Shown here piece by piece: positions 25,777-34,524 of a stretch of DNA of 64,000 nucleotides; position 1 is the stretch's first letter; every line of letters begins with the position of its first letter. The notes under the pieces are model-generated. The model was given only the letters and a program-made list of their open reading frames with translations. It was not told the DNA's origin and ran no database searches. The DNA comes from Marinimicrobium sp050113635 (GTDB lineage: Bacteria; Pseudomonadota; Gammaproteobacteria; Pseudomonadales; Cellvibrionaceae). The stretch spans positions 124,001-188,000 of the forward strand of contig NZ_JBNJLT010000004.1 in the NCBI RefSeq assembly GCF_050113635.1, in the 5' to 3' direction. A program made the translations under genes and the position numbers.

Positions 25777-26019
25777 TCAAACGTCCATCTGTAACTGGCT
25801 CTTCTCCCGGAAATAGAACCAAATCTTGTGGACGGCTCGGCCTTTGCGCTCCGTACGATAATGCACGTCGTAGTTGCTCTTGACGTTCAACTCCTTAATG
25901 GCGGGCTCAATAATCCAGCGCTTGAGATCGGCGGACCGAGGGTACTTGTCCTCCAGGTCAAACTTGTGCCGCAGCTGCTCGATGGTAATCCACCGCTCCC
26001 CAACACTTAAATACTGACG
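25777..26019 (-). pseudogene. relic of a Rep_3 (RepB-type) plasmid replication initiator, C-terminal part only
   Basis: The minus strand is open for 80 codons between a TAA at 26020-26022 and a TGA at 25777-25779, with no suitable start codon. The translation contains GERWITIEQLRHKFDL, EDKYPRSADLKRWIIEPAIK and ELNVKSNYDVHYRTERKGR, then KIWFYFRE, which matches the second winged-helix domain of Rep_3 initiators (pattern 'W-T-dL+..l.l..kYp...dlkr.vi.pAikEin..sd..v.y...++G+.v'). The N-terminal domain is missing. A hairpin CCACC-TTTCC-GGTGG followed by a T-rich run lies just past the stop, like a terminator. It marks a lost plasmid or integrated element at this site (inference). Confidence 0.75.
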
Positions 26020-26074
26020 TTACCTTCCCCTTTTCTGTACACCTCTTCATCATAAATCCAGCGGGTGCGCTATC

Positions 26075-26117
26075 ATGGGGTTTGAAAACCACGAACCCCA
26101 TAACTACAAACCCCATA
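26075..26117. repeat. short AACCCCATA repeats upstream of the pectinesterase and the rep relic
   Basis: AACCCCATA occurs at 26094-26102 and 26109-26117, 15 bases apart, and its inverse ATGGGGTTT at 26075-26083. The cluster lies between the pectinesterase ribosome binding site and the 5' side of the replication-initiator relic. It might be an operator for the pectinesterase gene or leftover iterons of the plasmid origin; three short copies cannot decide. Confidence 0.45.
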
Positions 26118-26132
26118 GAGGGAGAGAGAGAA

Positions 26133-28601
26133 ATGAAGTACCGTTGTACCCCCCTGCTGGGCTGGGTCGTGTTGGCTATGGGCGTCGCCCTGATCGGTTG
26201 CCAGCATGTTCCCCCCGTGGCACCCGGGCTGGATGGCCAGCCGCTGACGCTGAATGAGCACACCCTGTACGTGGATGGCCAACTGAAGCGCGACTGGCCA
26301 AAGCAGCATATTTTCCACAGCTTGCACACGGCAATCGCGGCGGCGCCTGTCGGAACCGAGCAACGCCCCACCACAATCTATCTTGCGCCGAATGTCTACT
26401 GGATGCACGGCACGGAGACGGACCGGGGCCTCTATATTCATCAGGACTGGATACGGCTGGTCGGATTGAGCGACGATCCCCGGGATGTGGTGCTGGGCGA
26501 TAACCGTGGCCACACCATTGGTGCGCACAGCACCTCCGGCTCCTCTCCAGCGGAAACCCTGTTCGTGACAGGCACAGGGTTCAGCGCGGAAAACCTGACC
26601 ATTGGCAACTATTGCAATGTCGATCTGGTGTACCCGCGCGATCCGTCGAAAAACCGGACCAAGCGTTCCGATACCATTACCCAGGCGTATGTGATTGGCG
26701 CCTCCAGCGAGGAGAAAACCCTCGATAAGTTTGTGTTTCGCAACGTGCGCTTTATCAGCATGTTGGACACTCTCGCCTTGGGCGCTGTCGAGCGTGCGTA
26801 TTTCGACGGTGTGTATGTGCAGGGCACCGACGATTACATCGGCGGCGGTGATGTGCACGTGTTTGAACATTCCGTGCTGCACAGCTACACCAGCAAGCCG
26901 CTGTATACCGCCGGGCGACATGGTACGGCCTTTATTGACAGCCGCTGGGAGGTCAGCTTTTCCGATCCACAGGATCTATGGCTGTCGAAAAACGCCTCTA
27001 CGCTCTTTTTGATGAACGTGGATTTTGTGGATCGCACCGGTCAGTTGGGAGACGTGCACTGGTCCCCCTACCCCAAAGCGTCGGTGAACAGTTACCAGTA
27101 CGGCGTGACCGTCAAGGGCGAGCCGTACCGGATACTTCCGACGAACAATGGCCGGGTGCTGAATGCGGAGCAGAAGCCGGCGTACAGTGCCGCCCACCTG
27201 CTGGCTGGAGATGATGGCTGGAATCCGACCGGTAAGCCGTTGGATCCGAATCGTGCGCACGAACCGCTGGATATTCGCCTGAGTGGCCCCACCGAAGTGC
27301 GTTCCGGTGAAGAGGCCATCGAGTGGAATGCCGCTGTGTTTCCGGAGCAGGCGACCGGGGCACTGAGCTGGTCCACTGATAATGAGGTGTTAGCGGTTTC
27401 CGAACTGGACCATCAGAGGGTGCAGCTCACCGGAGAGTACGATGGGGAATCGCCCATCCAGGTCAGTGTGTCGGTCCGTGCCGATAATGGTTTGGAGAAT
27501 CATCGTGACGTGACGGTGTATCCCCGGTTGTTACCCGCGCCAGACTTCGATCAGAAGCCGAAAGTGCATATAACGAGTGAGGGGGAAGCCCGCGTTGAGT
27601 ATGCCCTGAATCTGGACTGGGAAGGTGGTGAGCGCCCGGATCGTTCACAAATTCGCTGGTATCGATTGAACGACCCGGACGATGATAGCCCCGTGCCGGT
27701 AGCGGTGGGCCGTAGCGAGCAGCCGCTGAGTCGCTATCCATTGACGCGCAGTGATGTGGGGCATTACCTCATGGCGATGGTCGCTCCGCAGCACAATCGC
27801 AGTCAGGCGGGAGCCGTCCGGAAAGTCATTACCGAGCGCGCCGTGCGCTCGGCGGATCTGGCACCGGGCGTATTGTCGTCGGTGAACCTGTCCGCGAGCA
27901 CACTTCAAAGCTTTCCGGTTGCAAGGCAGTCCCGGCCGATGAATGAGGGGTGGATTCGGGACACCTTTTATCCCGACGACCAACGCGTTGGCTGGACCGC
28001 GCGCCCAGTGGACGGTTGGCGCTACGGCGTCGGCGTCAATGGGGCAGATGGTCGTGTCGGGCTGATGCCAGCTGCGCAGGGAGCCCGTCTGCTGTACACC
28101 CGTGACGATTTCAATGGCGAGATGAGCGTGGAAGTTGCGCTGGATACCGAGAAAACCGCAGGTCAGGGTTTTGGCAGCCCCAATGGACAGTATCTTGAGG
28201 TTTACATCCGGTACGACACTCGCACTCAAAGTGGCTATGCGCTGCGTATCGAGCGCACCGCCCGGTATGGCTTCGCCACGGATTTTACGCTCTATCGCTA
28301 CGAGAACGGCACTGGCACACCGATCAGCGAATCGGTCTCCTCGACCGCCTTCAATCCAGGCAGTCATATTCATTTAGCCGTTCATGATGACCGACTGGTC
28401 GCCCGGGTCACCAGTGACACGCTCCAGTCGAGCGACCAAAAAGCGGCTGGCTTGCCCGCAGAGGTCAAACTCGAGGCCAGCCTGGGGTCATCCGTCGCGT
28501 CCGGAGGGTTCGGGTTGCAGCACACCGGCACCGTGGGTCCGGGGGGCCGATTCGTTCTGCATCAGTTGACGGCGCACTACCGCGACGACGGATCGTTATG
28601 A
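26133..28601 (+). CDS. pectinesterase lipoprotein (carbohydrate esterase family 8) with C-terminal accessory domains
   Basis: The 822-residue product starts with a lipoprotein signal (lipobox ALIGC, Cys near residue 25). Residues about 40-365 form a CE8 parallel beta-helix: TIYLAPNVYWMHG, FSAENLTIGNY, then YVQGTDDYIGGGDVHVFEHS with catalytic Asp and TAGRHGTAFID with the conserved Arg. It removes methyl groups from pectin, probably at the outer membrane like PemB. Residues 380-590 look like two Ig-like beta domains; 620-822 resemble a LamG-like or jelly-roll domain. The ATG at 26133 is preceded by GGGAGAGAGAG; a TTG 51 bases upstream gives a poor N-terminus. It stands next to a plasmid relic. 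Confidence 0.88.
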   Translation: MKYRCTPLLGWVVLAMGVALIGCQHVPPVAPGLDGQPLTLNEHTLYVDGQLKRDWPKQHIFHSLHTAIAAAPVGTEQRPTTIYLAPNVYWMHGTETDRGLYIHQDWIRLVGLSDDPRDVVLGDNRGHTIGAHSTSGSSPAETLFVTGTGFSAENLTIGNYCNVDLVYPRDPSKNRTKRSDTITQAYVIGASSEEKTLDKFVFRNVRFISMLDTLALGAVERAYFDGVYVQGTDDYIGGGDVHVFEHSVLHSYTSKPLYTAGRHGTAFIDSRWEVSFSDPQDLWLSKNASTLFLMNVDFVDRTGQLGDVHWSPYPKASVNSYQYGVTVKGEPYRILPTNNGRVLNAEQKPAYSAAHLLAGDDGWNPTGKPLDPNRAHEPLDIRLSGPTEVRSGEEAIEWNAAVFPEQATGALSWSTDNEVLAVSELDHQRVQLTGEYDGESPIQVSVSVRADNGLENHRDVTVYPRLLPAPDFDQKPKVHITSEGEARVEYALNLDWEGGERPDRSQIRWYRLNDPDDDSPVPVAVGRSEQPLSRYPLTRSDVGHYLMAMVAPQHNRSQAGAVRKVITERAVRSADLAPGVLSSVNLSASTLQSFPVARQSRPMNEGWIRDTFYPDDQRVGWTARPVDGWRYGVGVNGADGRVGLMPAAQGARLLYTRDDFNGEMSVEVALDTEKTAGQGFGSPNGQYLEVYIRYDTRTQSGYALRIERTARYGFATDFTLYRYENGTGTPISESVSSTAFNPGSHIHLAVHDDRLVARVTSDTLQSSDQKAAGLPAEVKLEASLGSSVASGGFGLQHTGTVGPGGRFVLHQLTAHYRDDGSL

Positions 28602-28611
28602 ATGGTGTAGG

Positions 28612-28635
28612 GGCGCACCGGAGTCAGTGCGCCCT
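28612..28635 (+). terminator. hairpin after the pectinesterase gene
   Basis: GGGCGCAC and GTGCGCCC form a perfect 8-bp stem with an 8-base loop, 10 bases past the stop codon. A second imperfect stem (TACCGGATAA / TTATCGGTA, 28637-28660) follows. No long T-run, so termination strength is uncertain. Confidence 0.55.
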
Positions 28636-28843
28636 TACCGGATAATGAGCTTATCGGTAACAGTGTTTTAGCCGCCAGGTGCAGGGTCTCGGTGATCCCA
28701 ATCTGGGCAAAGATCATTGATGTGAGGCGCTTTGGAAGCACTGTCATTATTTTTTCCTTTGGCAAATGGCACCAAATGCACTAGCCTTTAGAGCTGTGGT
28801 TTGATTCTAACAATTTTTCCTAAACGGCCGTGGTGCTCTGGCA

Positions 28844-30607
28844 ATGGCGACAGACGATCCTTCCCTGCATCAGCGCATCCGGCAGTTGGAGCGGGAGCTG
28901 GCCGACCTTAAAGCGCAAGCGGAGCGGCCTCCGACCACTGGCGATGGTGCCTTCCTGAGCGTTCGCGACGCTCTGATCGCCGCCAAGACTGAAGCCGATC
29001 TTGCCAATCGCACCAAAAGTGAGTTTCTGGCGCGCATGAGCCACGAGATTCGCACCCCCATGAATGCCATTATTGGCCTGGGGCATTTGCTGGGCGATAC
29101 GGAGCTGGATAAACAGCAGCTCAGCTACCTCAACAGCATGAATGCGGCGGCTGACTCCCTGCTGCACATCATCAATCAGGTGCTCGATTTCTCCAAAATT
29201 GAAACCGGAAGGATCGTGCTGGAAAACGCCCATTTCGATCTGGAACAGGTGTTTGAAAAGCTCGCCCGCCTGTTTGAAGTCAGTGCCGTACACCGGCATG
29301 TGGATATTACCTACGACCTGCACCCCGACGTGCCGCGCTTTTTGCGCGGCGACACCGCGCGGCTGGGCCAGGTGCTGAGCCATCTGGTCAACAATGCGCT
29401 GCAATACTCCTCCAGCCGTCAGGTACTGGTGAGCGTCGCCCGCGAGCGGGAAACGACTGAGGAGGTGGCGCTGCGGTTTTGCATTACCGATTTTGGCGTG
29501 GGCATGTCGGCGCAGCAGATTGAGCACCTGCAGGCCAGCTTCGACGCGCTGGCCGAGGGGAAAAACCTGCCGATCGCGCCCGGCGATGGACGTGCCGGTG
29601 TGTTAAGCAACACCGGCTTCACGATTTGCTATCACCTGATTCGGCTCATGAGAGGCCGCCTCGACATCGAGAGTCAGCCGGGCGAAGGCTGCAAGATCCG
29701 TTTTACCGCCTGTTTTGAGCACAGCCAGATTGGCGCGAAAACCCTTAAAGAACACCCCCACCGCTTCGAGAACCTGCGTGCGCTGATCGTCGACGACAAC
29801 AGCCTGGCCCGGGATATTATTGGCCGCACCCTGCAAAGCATGCATCTGCGCGCGGACTGCGCCGACTCGGGGCGCGGGGCGTTGGAGCTGTTGCGGGCGG
29901 CGGATCGGGCGGGAAAACCCTACGATCTGGTGCTGATGGATTATCAGATGCCGGGTATGAACGGCCTGGAAACCACCGCGCAGCTTAAAACCCATTGCCG
30001 GTTGCAGCAGGCACCCCAGGTGCTGCTGATTTCCTCCTACCATCGGGATGAAATCTTCCACGACGATATCAACGCGGAGCTGGTAGATGGCTTCCTCAAC
30101 AAGCCGGTGAGCGAGTCGCGCCTGTTTGATGCGCTGACCCAGTTGTTTAGCGGCGAACTGGCGGCCCGCCTGGAATCCCCTTTGGTGGAAGACAGCCATC
30201 CGCTCAAAGGGCTGCGGGTACTGCTCGCCGAGGACAACCGGGTTAACCAGCAAGTGGCCCGAGGTATCCTCGCCAAACGGGGCGTAGAAGTAACGTTGGC
30301 GAGCGATGGCCGGCAGGCGCTGGAGCGTTTTTATCTGGATGTGGACGCTTACGATCTGATTTTAATGGACCTGGAAATGCCGGAAGTGGATGGCTACGAA
30401 GCCACCCGGATCATTCGGGCCGGCAGCCAGCGTCCTGACATTCCCATCGTGGCGTTAACGGCTCAGGCGATGCGCGGCGACCGGGAGCGATGCCTGGCCG
30501 AAGGCATGAATGATTACATCAGCAAACCCATCAAACCCGCGTTGCTGTACGACACGCTGGTTCAGGTGCTGAACCGCGTTTCAGCGACCCTCAACGATCT
30601 TAAGTAA
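28844..30607 (+). CDS. cytosolic hybrid histidine kinase with two receiver domains
   Basis: A 587-residue protein without membrane segments. Residues 5-30 form a short coiled coil; HisKA follows with the phospho-acceptor H67 in FLARMSHEIRTPMNAIIGL; HATPase_c (about 165-290) has RLGQVLSHLVNNALQYS and ITDFGVGMS. The first receiver (about 310-430) has IVDDNSLARD and LMDYQMPGMNG; the second (447-565) has LLAEDNRVNQQVA and LMDLEMPEVDG. Both Asp sites look functional. There is no output or HPt domain, so phosphate probably passes to another protein. cyaA starts 4 bases after its stop, so the two are very likely one transcript. Confidence 0.94.
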   Translation: MATDDPSLHQRIRQLERELADLKAQAERPPTTGDGAFLSVRDALIAAKTEADLANRTKSEFLARMSHEIRTPMNAIIGLGHLLGDTELDKQQLSYLNSMNAAADSLLHIINQVLDFSKIETGRIVLENAHFDLEQVFEKLARLFEVSAVHRHVDITYDLHPDVPRFLRGDTARLGQVLSHLVNNALQYSSSRQVLVSVARERETTEEVALRFCITDFGVGMSAQQIEHLQASFDALAEGKNLPIAPGDGRAGVLSNTGFTICYHLIRLMRGRLDIESQPGEGCKIRFTACFEHSQIGAKTLKEHPHRFENLRALIVDDNSLARDIIGRTLQSMHLRADCADSGRGALELLRAADRAGKPYDLVLMDYQMPGMNGLETTAQLKTHCRLQQAPQVLLISSYHRDEIFHDDINAELVDGFLNKPVSESRLFDALTQLFSGELAARLESPLVEDSHPLKGLRVLLAEDNRVNQQVARGILAKRGVEVTLASDGRQALERFYLDVDAYDLILMDLEMPEVDGYEATRIIRAGSQRPDIPIVALTAQAMRGDRERCLAEGMNDYISKPIKPALLYDTLVQVLNRVSATLNDLK

Positions 30608-30611
30608 ACCG

Positions 30612-33452
30612 ATGTCGACGGGATCAATTGCGCTGGACGACATTGAGTCGGGCCTGGATCGGCAACAGTTGACCCGTGTGCAAGAGCGCTTTCTCGGCCT
30701 CAACCGCGAGCGTCATCGGCGCATGCTGGCCGGTTTGACAGATCGACAGAGCGATGTCGTAAGCTTGCTGCCATTGCTGTTCCACGTTAATCACCCGGTC
30801 CTGCCCGGCTATGTCAGCCGGGAGGCCCCTTCGGGTCTGAGCCGGTACGAGCCCGACCCGGCGGATATCCGCCTCGCCCGCACTCTCGCACTGAGTTTTC
30901 GCTATCGCGCCGAGGTGCGCCGCTCCCAGCCCGCTGTCGAAGCGCTGTTTGTCATGGGCAGCGTGGGTACGGTGGCGCAGAGTGACCGTAGCGACCTGGA
31001 TGTGTGGGTGTGCCATCGTGGTGATTTGTCGGCGGCCGGGCGTGAGCAATTGCGCCTGAAGTGCGAACGGCTCACCGCCTGGGCCATGGAAAACACACGG
31101 TTGGACATCCATTTTTTCCTGATGGAGCCCGGGTATTTCCGCAGCGGCCAATTGGGCCAGCTCAGTGAAGAAGGCAGCGGATCGGCCCAGCGCTACCTGT
31201 TGCTGGATGAGTTCTACCGGACGGCGGTCTGGCTCGCCGGGCGCCTGCCACTGTGGTGGTTGGTGCCTGCTGGATGTGAGACCCGCTATAGCGAATACGC
31301 CCATACCTTGTTGTCCCGACGCTTTATTAACCCCGATACCGTCATCGATTTTGGAGGCTTGCCCGGTATTCCCGAAGAGGAATTTGTCGGTGCGGGTATC
31401 TGGCAGCTCTACAAAGGGATTGATTCGCCCTACAAGTCCGTCCTGAAGCTGATGCTGATGGAGGCGTACTGTCGCGGTCGGGCACGCCGCCCGTTGGCGC
31501 TGGATTTCAAATCGGCCGTCTACGCCTCTACCCCTCGACCCGATGCGCTGGACCCTTACGTCATGGTCTATCGCGCGCTGGAAACTTACCTCACGGCTAT
31601 CGACGCGTCCGACCGACTGGATCTGGCCCGGCGCTGTCTCTATTTCAAATGCGACAAGCCATTGACCCGGACGGCCCGCTCCGGCGAAGCGGACTCGCAG
31701 CGTCGCATTCTGGAGCAGTTGGTCTCCGAGTGGGGGTGGGACCGGGAAACCTTGCGCCAACTGGATGAGCGCCGCCGCTGGAAAGCACCGCAGGTGATGC
31801 AGGAGCGCCAGCAATTGGTGGCGGAACTCAGCACCAGCTACCGGTTGATTCACTCACTGGGTCAGGGAAAGGCTGAAGCGCATATCCGGAACGATGAGCT
31901 CACTCTTTTAGGGCGCAAACTGCACGCGGCTTTCGAGCGCAAAGCTGGAAAAGTCGAGCGGCTCAACCCCGGCATCTCCCGGGATATGGCGGAAAGCGAA
32001 GTACAGTTCGTCAAAGAATCAGAAGGAGAGGCGTCCGCGTTAACGGAGCCGGTGTGGGTGCTGTACCGTGCCCGGCAAGGCCGGATTGAGCCGCCCGCGT
32101 TCAAGCGTTCACGCCATTTACTGGAGCTGCTGGTGTGGAGTCAGAGCAATGGCGTGTTGACGCAGGCCACGGCTTTTGAAGTTCGCAACGGACCACTCCA
32201 GTGGAGCGCCCCGCAATGCCAGCAGCTCGTCTACCGGTTGCAGCAGTGGCTGCCGACGTCGGCCGTGCCCCACAAGGCGTTCCAGCAGCCGGCCAGAGTG
32301 GAGCGCATGCTGTGGCTTATTGATATGGATGCGGGAATGGCGGCGCCGGGCGACGTCCGCTCGTCGGCGGACTATCAGGCAGGCGCGCAGGCGCTGACCA
32401 TGCATTCGCTGGATATCGTGCAGTGCAATAGCTGGGGCGAAGTGATTTGCCGGCGCCTGGAGGGTGATCTGCTCCAGGAAGGGTTGCAGTACCTGCTGCG
32501 CGGATTACCTCCGGGTGATCGCCCGCCCGCCGTTGAGGTGAGTTTTGTCTCGTTTGCGCGCCAGGGGAACGTGTTGACACAGTATCTCGATCAGCTTTGG
32601 CGGGATTTGCAAATCGGCTTTTGCGCCGAACCACGGTCGTCGCAACGCCGGTACCTGGTGGAGGCGTCCCAGGGGTATTTGTTGGTTCACTGGGTGCAGC
32701 AGCAACCCAGTGTGACCCGTTGCGAAGACTACGCCTCGTTACTGGAAAGGCTGGGGCAGCGGCAACCCGGGTACAGCCCGCTGGTAGTGGATCGGCACGC
32801 GTTGAAAAACCGACCACTTAGACTGATGGCGCAGGCGGCCCGCGAACCTGGGGTTTATGTATTTTACCGAGTGCTCGCGGCGCAGGCTGAGGTCAGCCTG
32901 TGGGATGAGCGAGGCTCATTGCTGACGGTGGTGATGCCCTTTTACAGTCATGCCACCTTGCTTCGGCCGCTGGCGCATTTCCTGCGTGCCGCCCAGGCGA
33001 GGCTGGCGGCTGAAGAGGGTCGCTTCGCCGTTAGAGACACGGGCATTCGCTTTTTTGAAATGCTGGGCCGGGTCGAACAGGGGCAGGGCTATCTGGAAGA
33101 GCGTACCGGCGGTGGTGAGCTGGACGGGCTGAATATGACGGATGTGCAAGTGATTGCGGAGGCGGAAGCGTCGGGCGAGCTGCGGTATACGGTGTTTTGC
33201 AACGGGCGGGAATTCTCCGAGCTGGATTATCCAAGCAATCGGCTAGACAGCGAGGCATTGTTTGTCGCCGTGGTGCAGGATATCCTCGCCAGCCGTCCTT
33301 CCGGTGTGCGCTATCCGTGTTATATCACCGATCTGGACATCAGCCAGTGCCGGGATTGGCTGGCCCCCCAGACCGGCTTGCAACTGAGCGATTACCTGCG
33401 GCTGAAAGCGCAGTTGGAGCAGCGGCTGAATAGTGCGCTACACAAGGCGTAG
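30612..33452 (+). CDS. cyaA: class I adenylate cyclase
   Basis: The 946-residue product is a class I (enterobacterial-type) cyclase along its full length. The nucleotidyltransferase-like catalytic core is near the N-terminus, with FVMGSVGTVAQSDRSDLDVW holding the GS and paired Asp residues, followed by DIHFFLMEPGYFRSGQ. The large C-terminal part is the glucose-sensitive regulatory region in enterics. It makes cAMP in the cytosol for Crp-type control of carbon use, fitting a plant-polysaccharide degrader. The 4-base gap after a hybrid histidine kinase gene is notable. Confidence 0.96.
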   Translation: MSTGSIALDDIESGLDRQQLTRVQERFLGLNRERHRRMLAGLTDRQSDVVSLLPLLFHVNHPVLPGYVSREAPSGLSRYEPDPADIRLARTLALSFRYRAEVRRSQPAVEALFVMGSVGTVAQSDRSDLDVWVCHRGDLSAAGREQLRLKCERLTAWAMENTRLDIHFFLMEPGYFRSGQLGQLSEEGSGSAQRYLLLDEFYRTAVWLAGRLPLWWLVPAGCETRYSEYAHTLLSRRFINPDTVIDFGGLPGIPEEEFVGAGIWQLYKGIDSPYKSVLKLMLMEAYCRGRARRPLALDFKSAVYASTPRPDALDPYVMVYRALETYLTAIDASDRLDLARRCLYFKCDKPLTRTARSGEADSQRRILEQLVSEWGWDRETLRQLDERRRWKAPQVMQERQQLVAELSTSYRLIHSLGQGKAEAHIRNDELTLLGRKLHAAFERKAGKVERLNPGISRDMAESEVQFVKESEGEASALTEPVWVLYRARQGRIEPPAFKRSRHLLELLVWSQSNGVLTQATAFEVRNGPLQWSAPQCQQLVYRLQQWLPTSAVPHKAFQQPARVERMLWLIDMDAGMAAPGDVRSSADYQAGAQALTMHSLDIVQCNSWGEVICRRLEGDLLQEGLQYLLRGLPPGDRPPAVEVSFVSFARQGNVLTQYLDQLWRDLQIGFCAEPRSSQRRYLVEASQGYLLVHWVQQQPSVTRCEDYASLLERLGQRQPGYSPLVVDRHALKNRPLRLMAQAAREPGVYVFYRVLAAQAEVSLWDERGSLLTVVMPFYSHATLLRPLAHFLRAAQARLAAEEGRFAVRDTGIRFFEMLGRVEQGQGYLEERTGGGELDGLNMTDVQVIAEAEASGELRYTVFCNGREFSELDYPSNRLDSEALFVAVVQDILASRPSGVRYPCYITDLDISQCRDWLAPQTGLQLSDYLRLKAQLEQRLNSALHKA

Positions 33453-33502
33453 CCAAACGTGCAAAATCTGTAGACCAACATGAACCATAACAGGAAACCA
33501 CT

Positions 33503-34420
33503 ATGAGCAGTACAGTCAATCGTCGCGCCCTGCTGCGCGGAGCGGTGGCCAGCGCGCTCGGCTTAACCAGCCTTGGCGCGCTTGCCAGTTCAGGTACCGT
33601 AGGAAGCCTCAAAACAGCGGCGGATCGACGCGGCTCCGAGCTTGAACTCAAAGGTAACATCCGGCACTCGGTCGCCCGTTGGACCTACGATTTCCTGTCT
33701 GTGGAAGAGCTCTGCGGATTGGTTAAGCGCATCGGATTTTCCGCGATTGATCTGGTCGGCCCAAACGAGTGGCACATTCTGAAAGAACACGGTATTGATT
33801 CATCCATGTGTAACGGTGCCGAACCCAGCCTCGAGGAAGGCTGGGGTAACGCCGAGCATCACAGCGGCCTGATCGAGAGCTACCGCAAGCACATTGATCT
33901 GGTCAGTGAAGCGGGCTACACCAACCTGATCTGTTTCAGTGGTAACGCCCGGGGCCTGGACCCGGAGGATGGACTGAAAGCGGCGGTCAAGGGTTTGAAA
34001 CAAGTCATCGGGCAGGCGGAAAAACGCGGCGTGGTGCTGCAGATGGAACTGTTCAACAGCAAAGTGAATCACCCGGACTACCTGTGCGATAGCTCCGCCT
34101 GGGGCATTGAGCTGTGCAAGCGCCTCGGCTCCCCGAACTTCAAACTGCTGTATGACATCTACCACATGCAAATCATGGAAGGCGATATCATTCGCACCAT
34201 CCGGGACAGCCATCAGTATTTTGGTCATTACCACACCGCCGGTGTGCCCGGTCGGCATGAAATTGATGACAGCCAGGAGCTGTACTACCCGGCGATCATG
34301 AAGGCGATTACCGAGATTGATTTCGATGGCTACGTGGCCCAGGAGTTTATGCCCGACCGCGCCACCGATGAAGAAAAAATCGCCTCACTGCGTCAGGCCA
34401 TTCAAATCTGCGACGTATAG
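33503..34420 (+). CDS. Tat-exported TIM-barrel protein, hydroxypyruvate isomerase-like
   Basis: A 305-residue protein. The N-terminus (VNRRALLRGAVASALGL) is a twin-arginine signal, so export of a folded, probably metal-bound enzyme is expected. The rest is an AP endonuclease 2-type TIM barrel close to hydroxypyruvate isomerase: metal ligands fit Glu in LQMELFNSKVNHPDY, Asp in LLYDIYHMQIMEGD, His in HYHTAGVPGRHEID and Glu in VAQEFMP. The Tat signal argues against the cytosolic glyoxylate role of Hyi; the substrate is unknown. A very strong hairpin follows the gene. Confidence 0.88.
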   Translation: MSSTVNRRALLRGAVASALGLTSLGALASSGTVGSLKTAADRRGSELELKGNIRHSVARWTYDFLSVEELCGLVKRIGFSAIDLVGPNEWHILKEHGIDSSMCNGAEPSLEEGWGNAEHHSGLIESYRKHIDLVSEAGYTNLICFSGNARGLDPEDGLKAAVKGLKQVIGQAEKRGVVLQMELFNSKVNHPDYLCDSSAWGIELCKRLGSPNFKLLYDIYHMQIMEGDIIRTIRDSHQYFGHYHTAGVPGRHEIDDSQELYYPAIMKAITEIDFDGYVAQEFMPDRATDEEKIASLRQAIQICDV

Positions 34421-34426
34421 TGAGCC

Positions 34427-34463
34427 CTCGCAATGGTTCCGTGGTGCACGGAACCATTGCGAG
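34427..34463. terminator. 17-bp perfect hairpin with 3-base loop
   Basis: Positions 34427-34443 pair perfectly with 34447-34463, leaving only GTG in the loop. It begins 6 bases after the isomerase-like stop codon. There is no T-run after it, so it may act as a Rho-independent pause, an RNA stabiliser or a protein site rather than a classic terminator. Confidence 0.75.
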
Positions 34464-34524
34464 CCTTCCCCGATCTCTATAGGGTGATTGGCTGTACCAG
34501 CCAGTGCTTACCGGGGAATGTCTT

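Noticed and set aside
28577..28765. Minus-strand 62-codon frame after the pectinesterase gene
   Set aside because: An internal ATG has a fair AAAGGA site, but the frame overlaps the pectinesterase 3' end and two hairpins, and the peptide is not recognisable.
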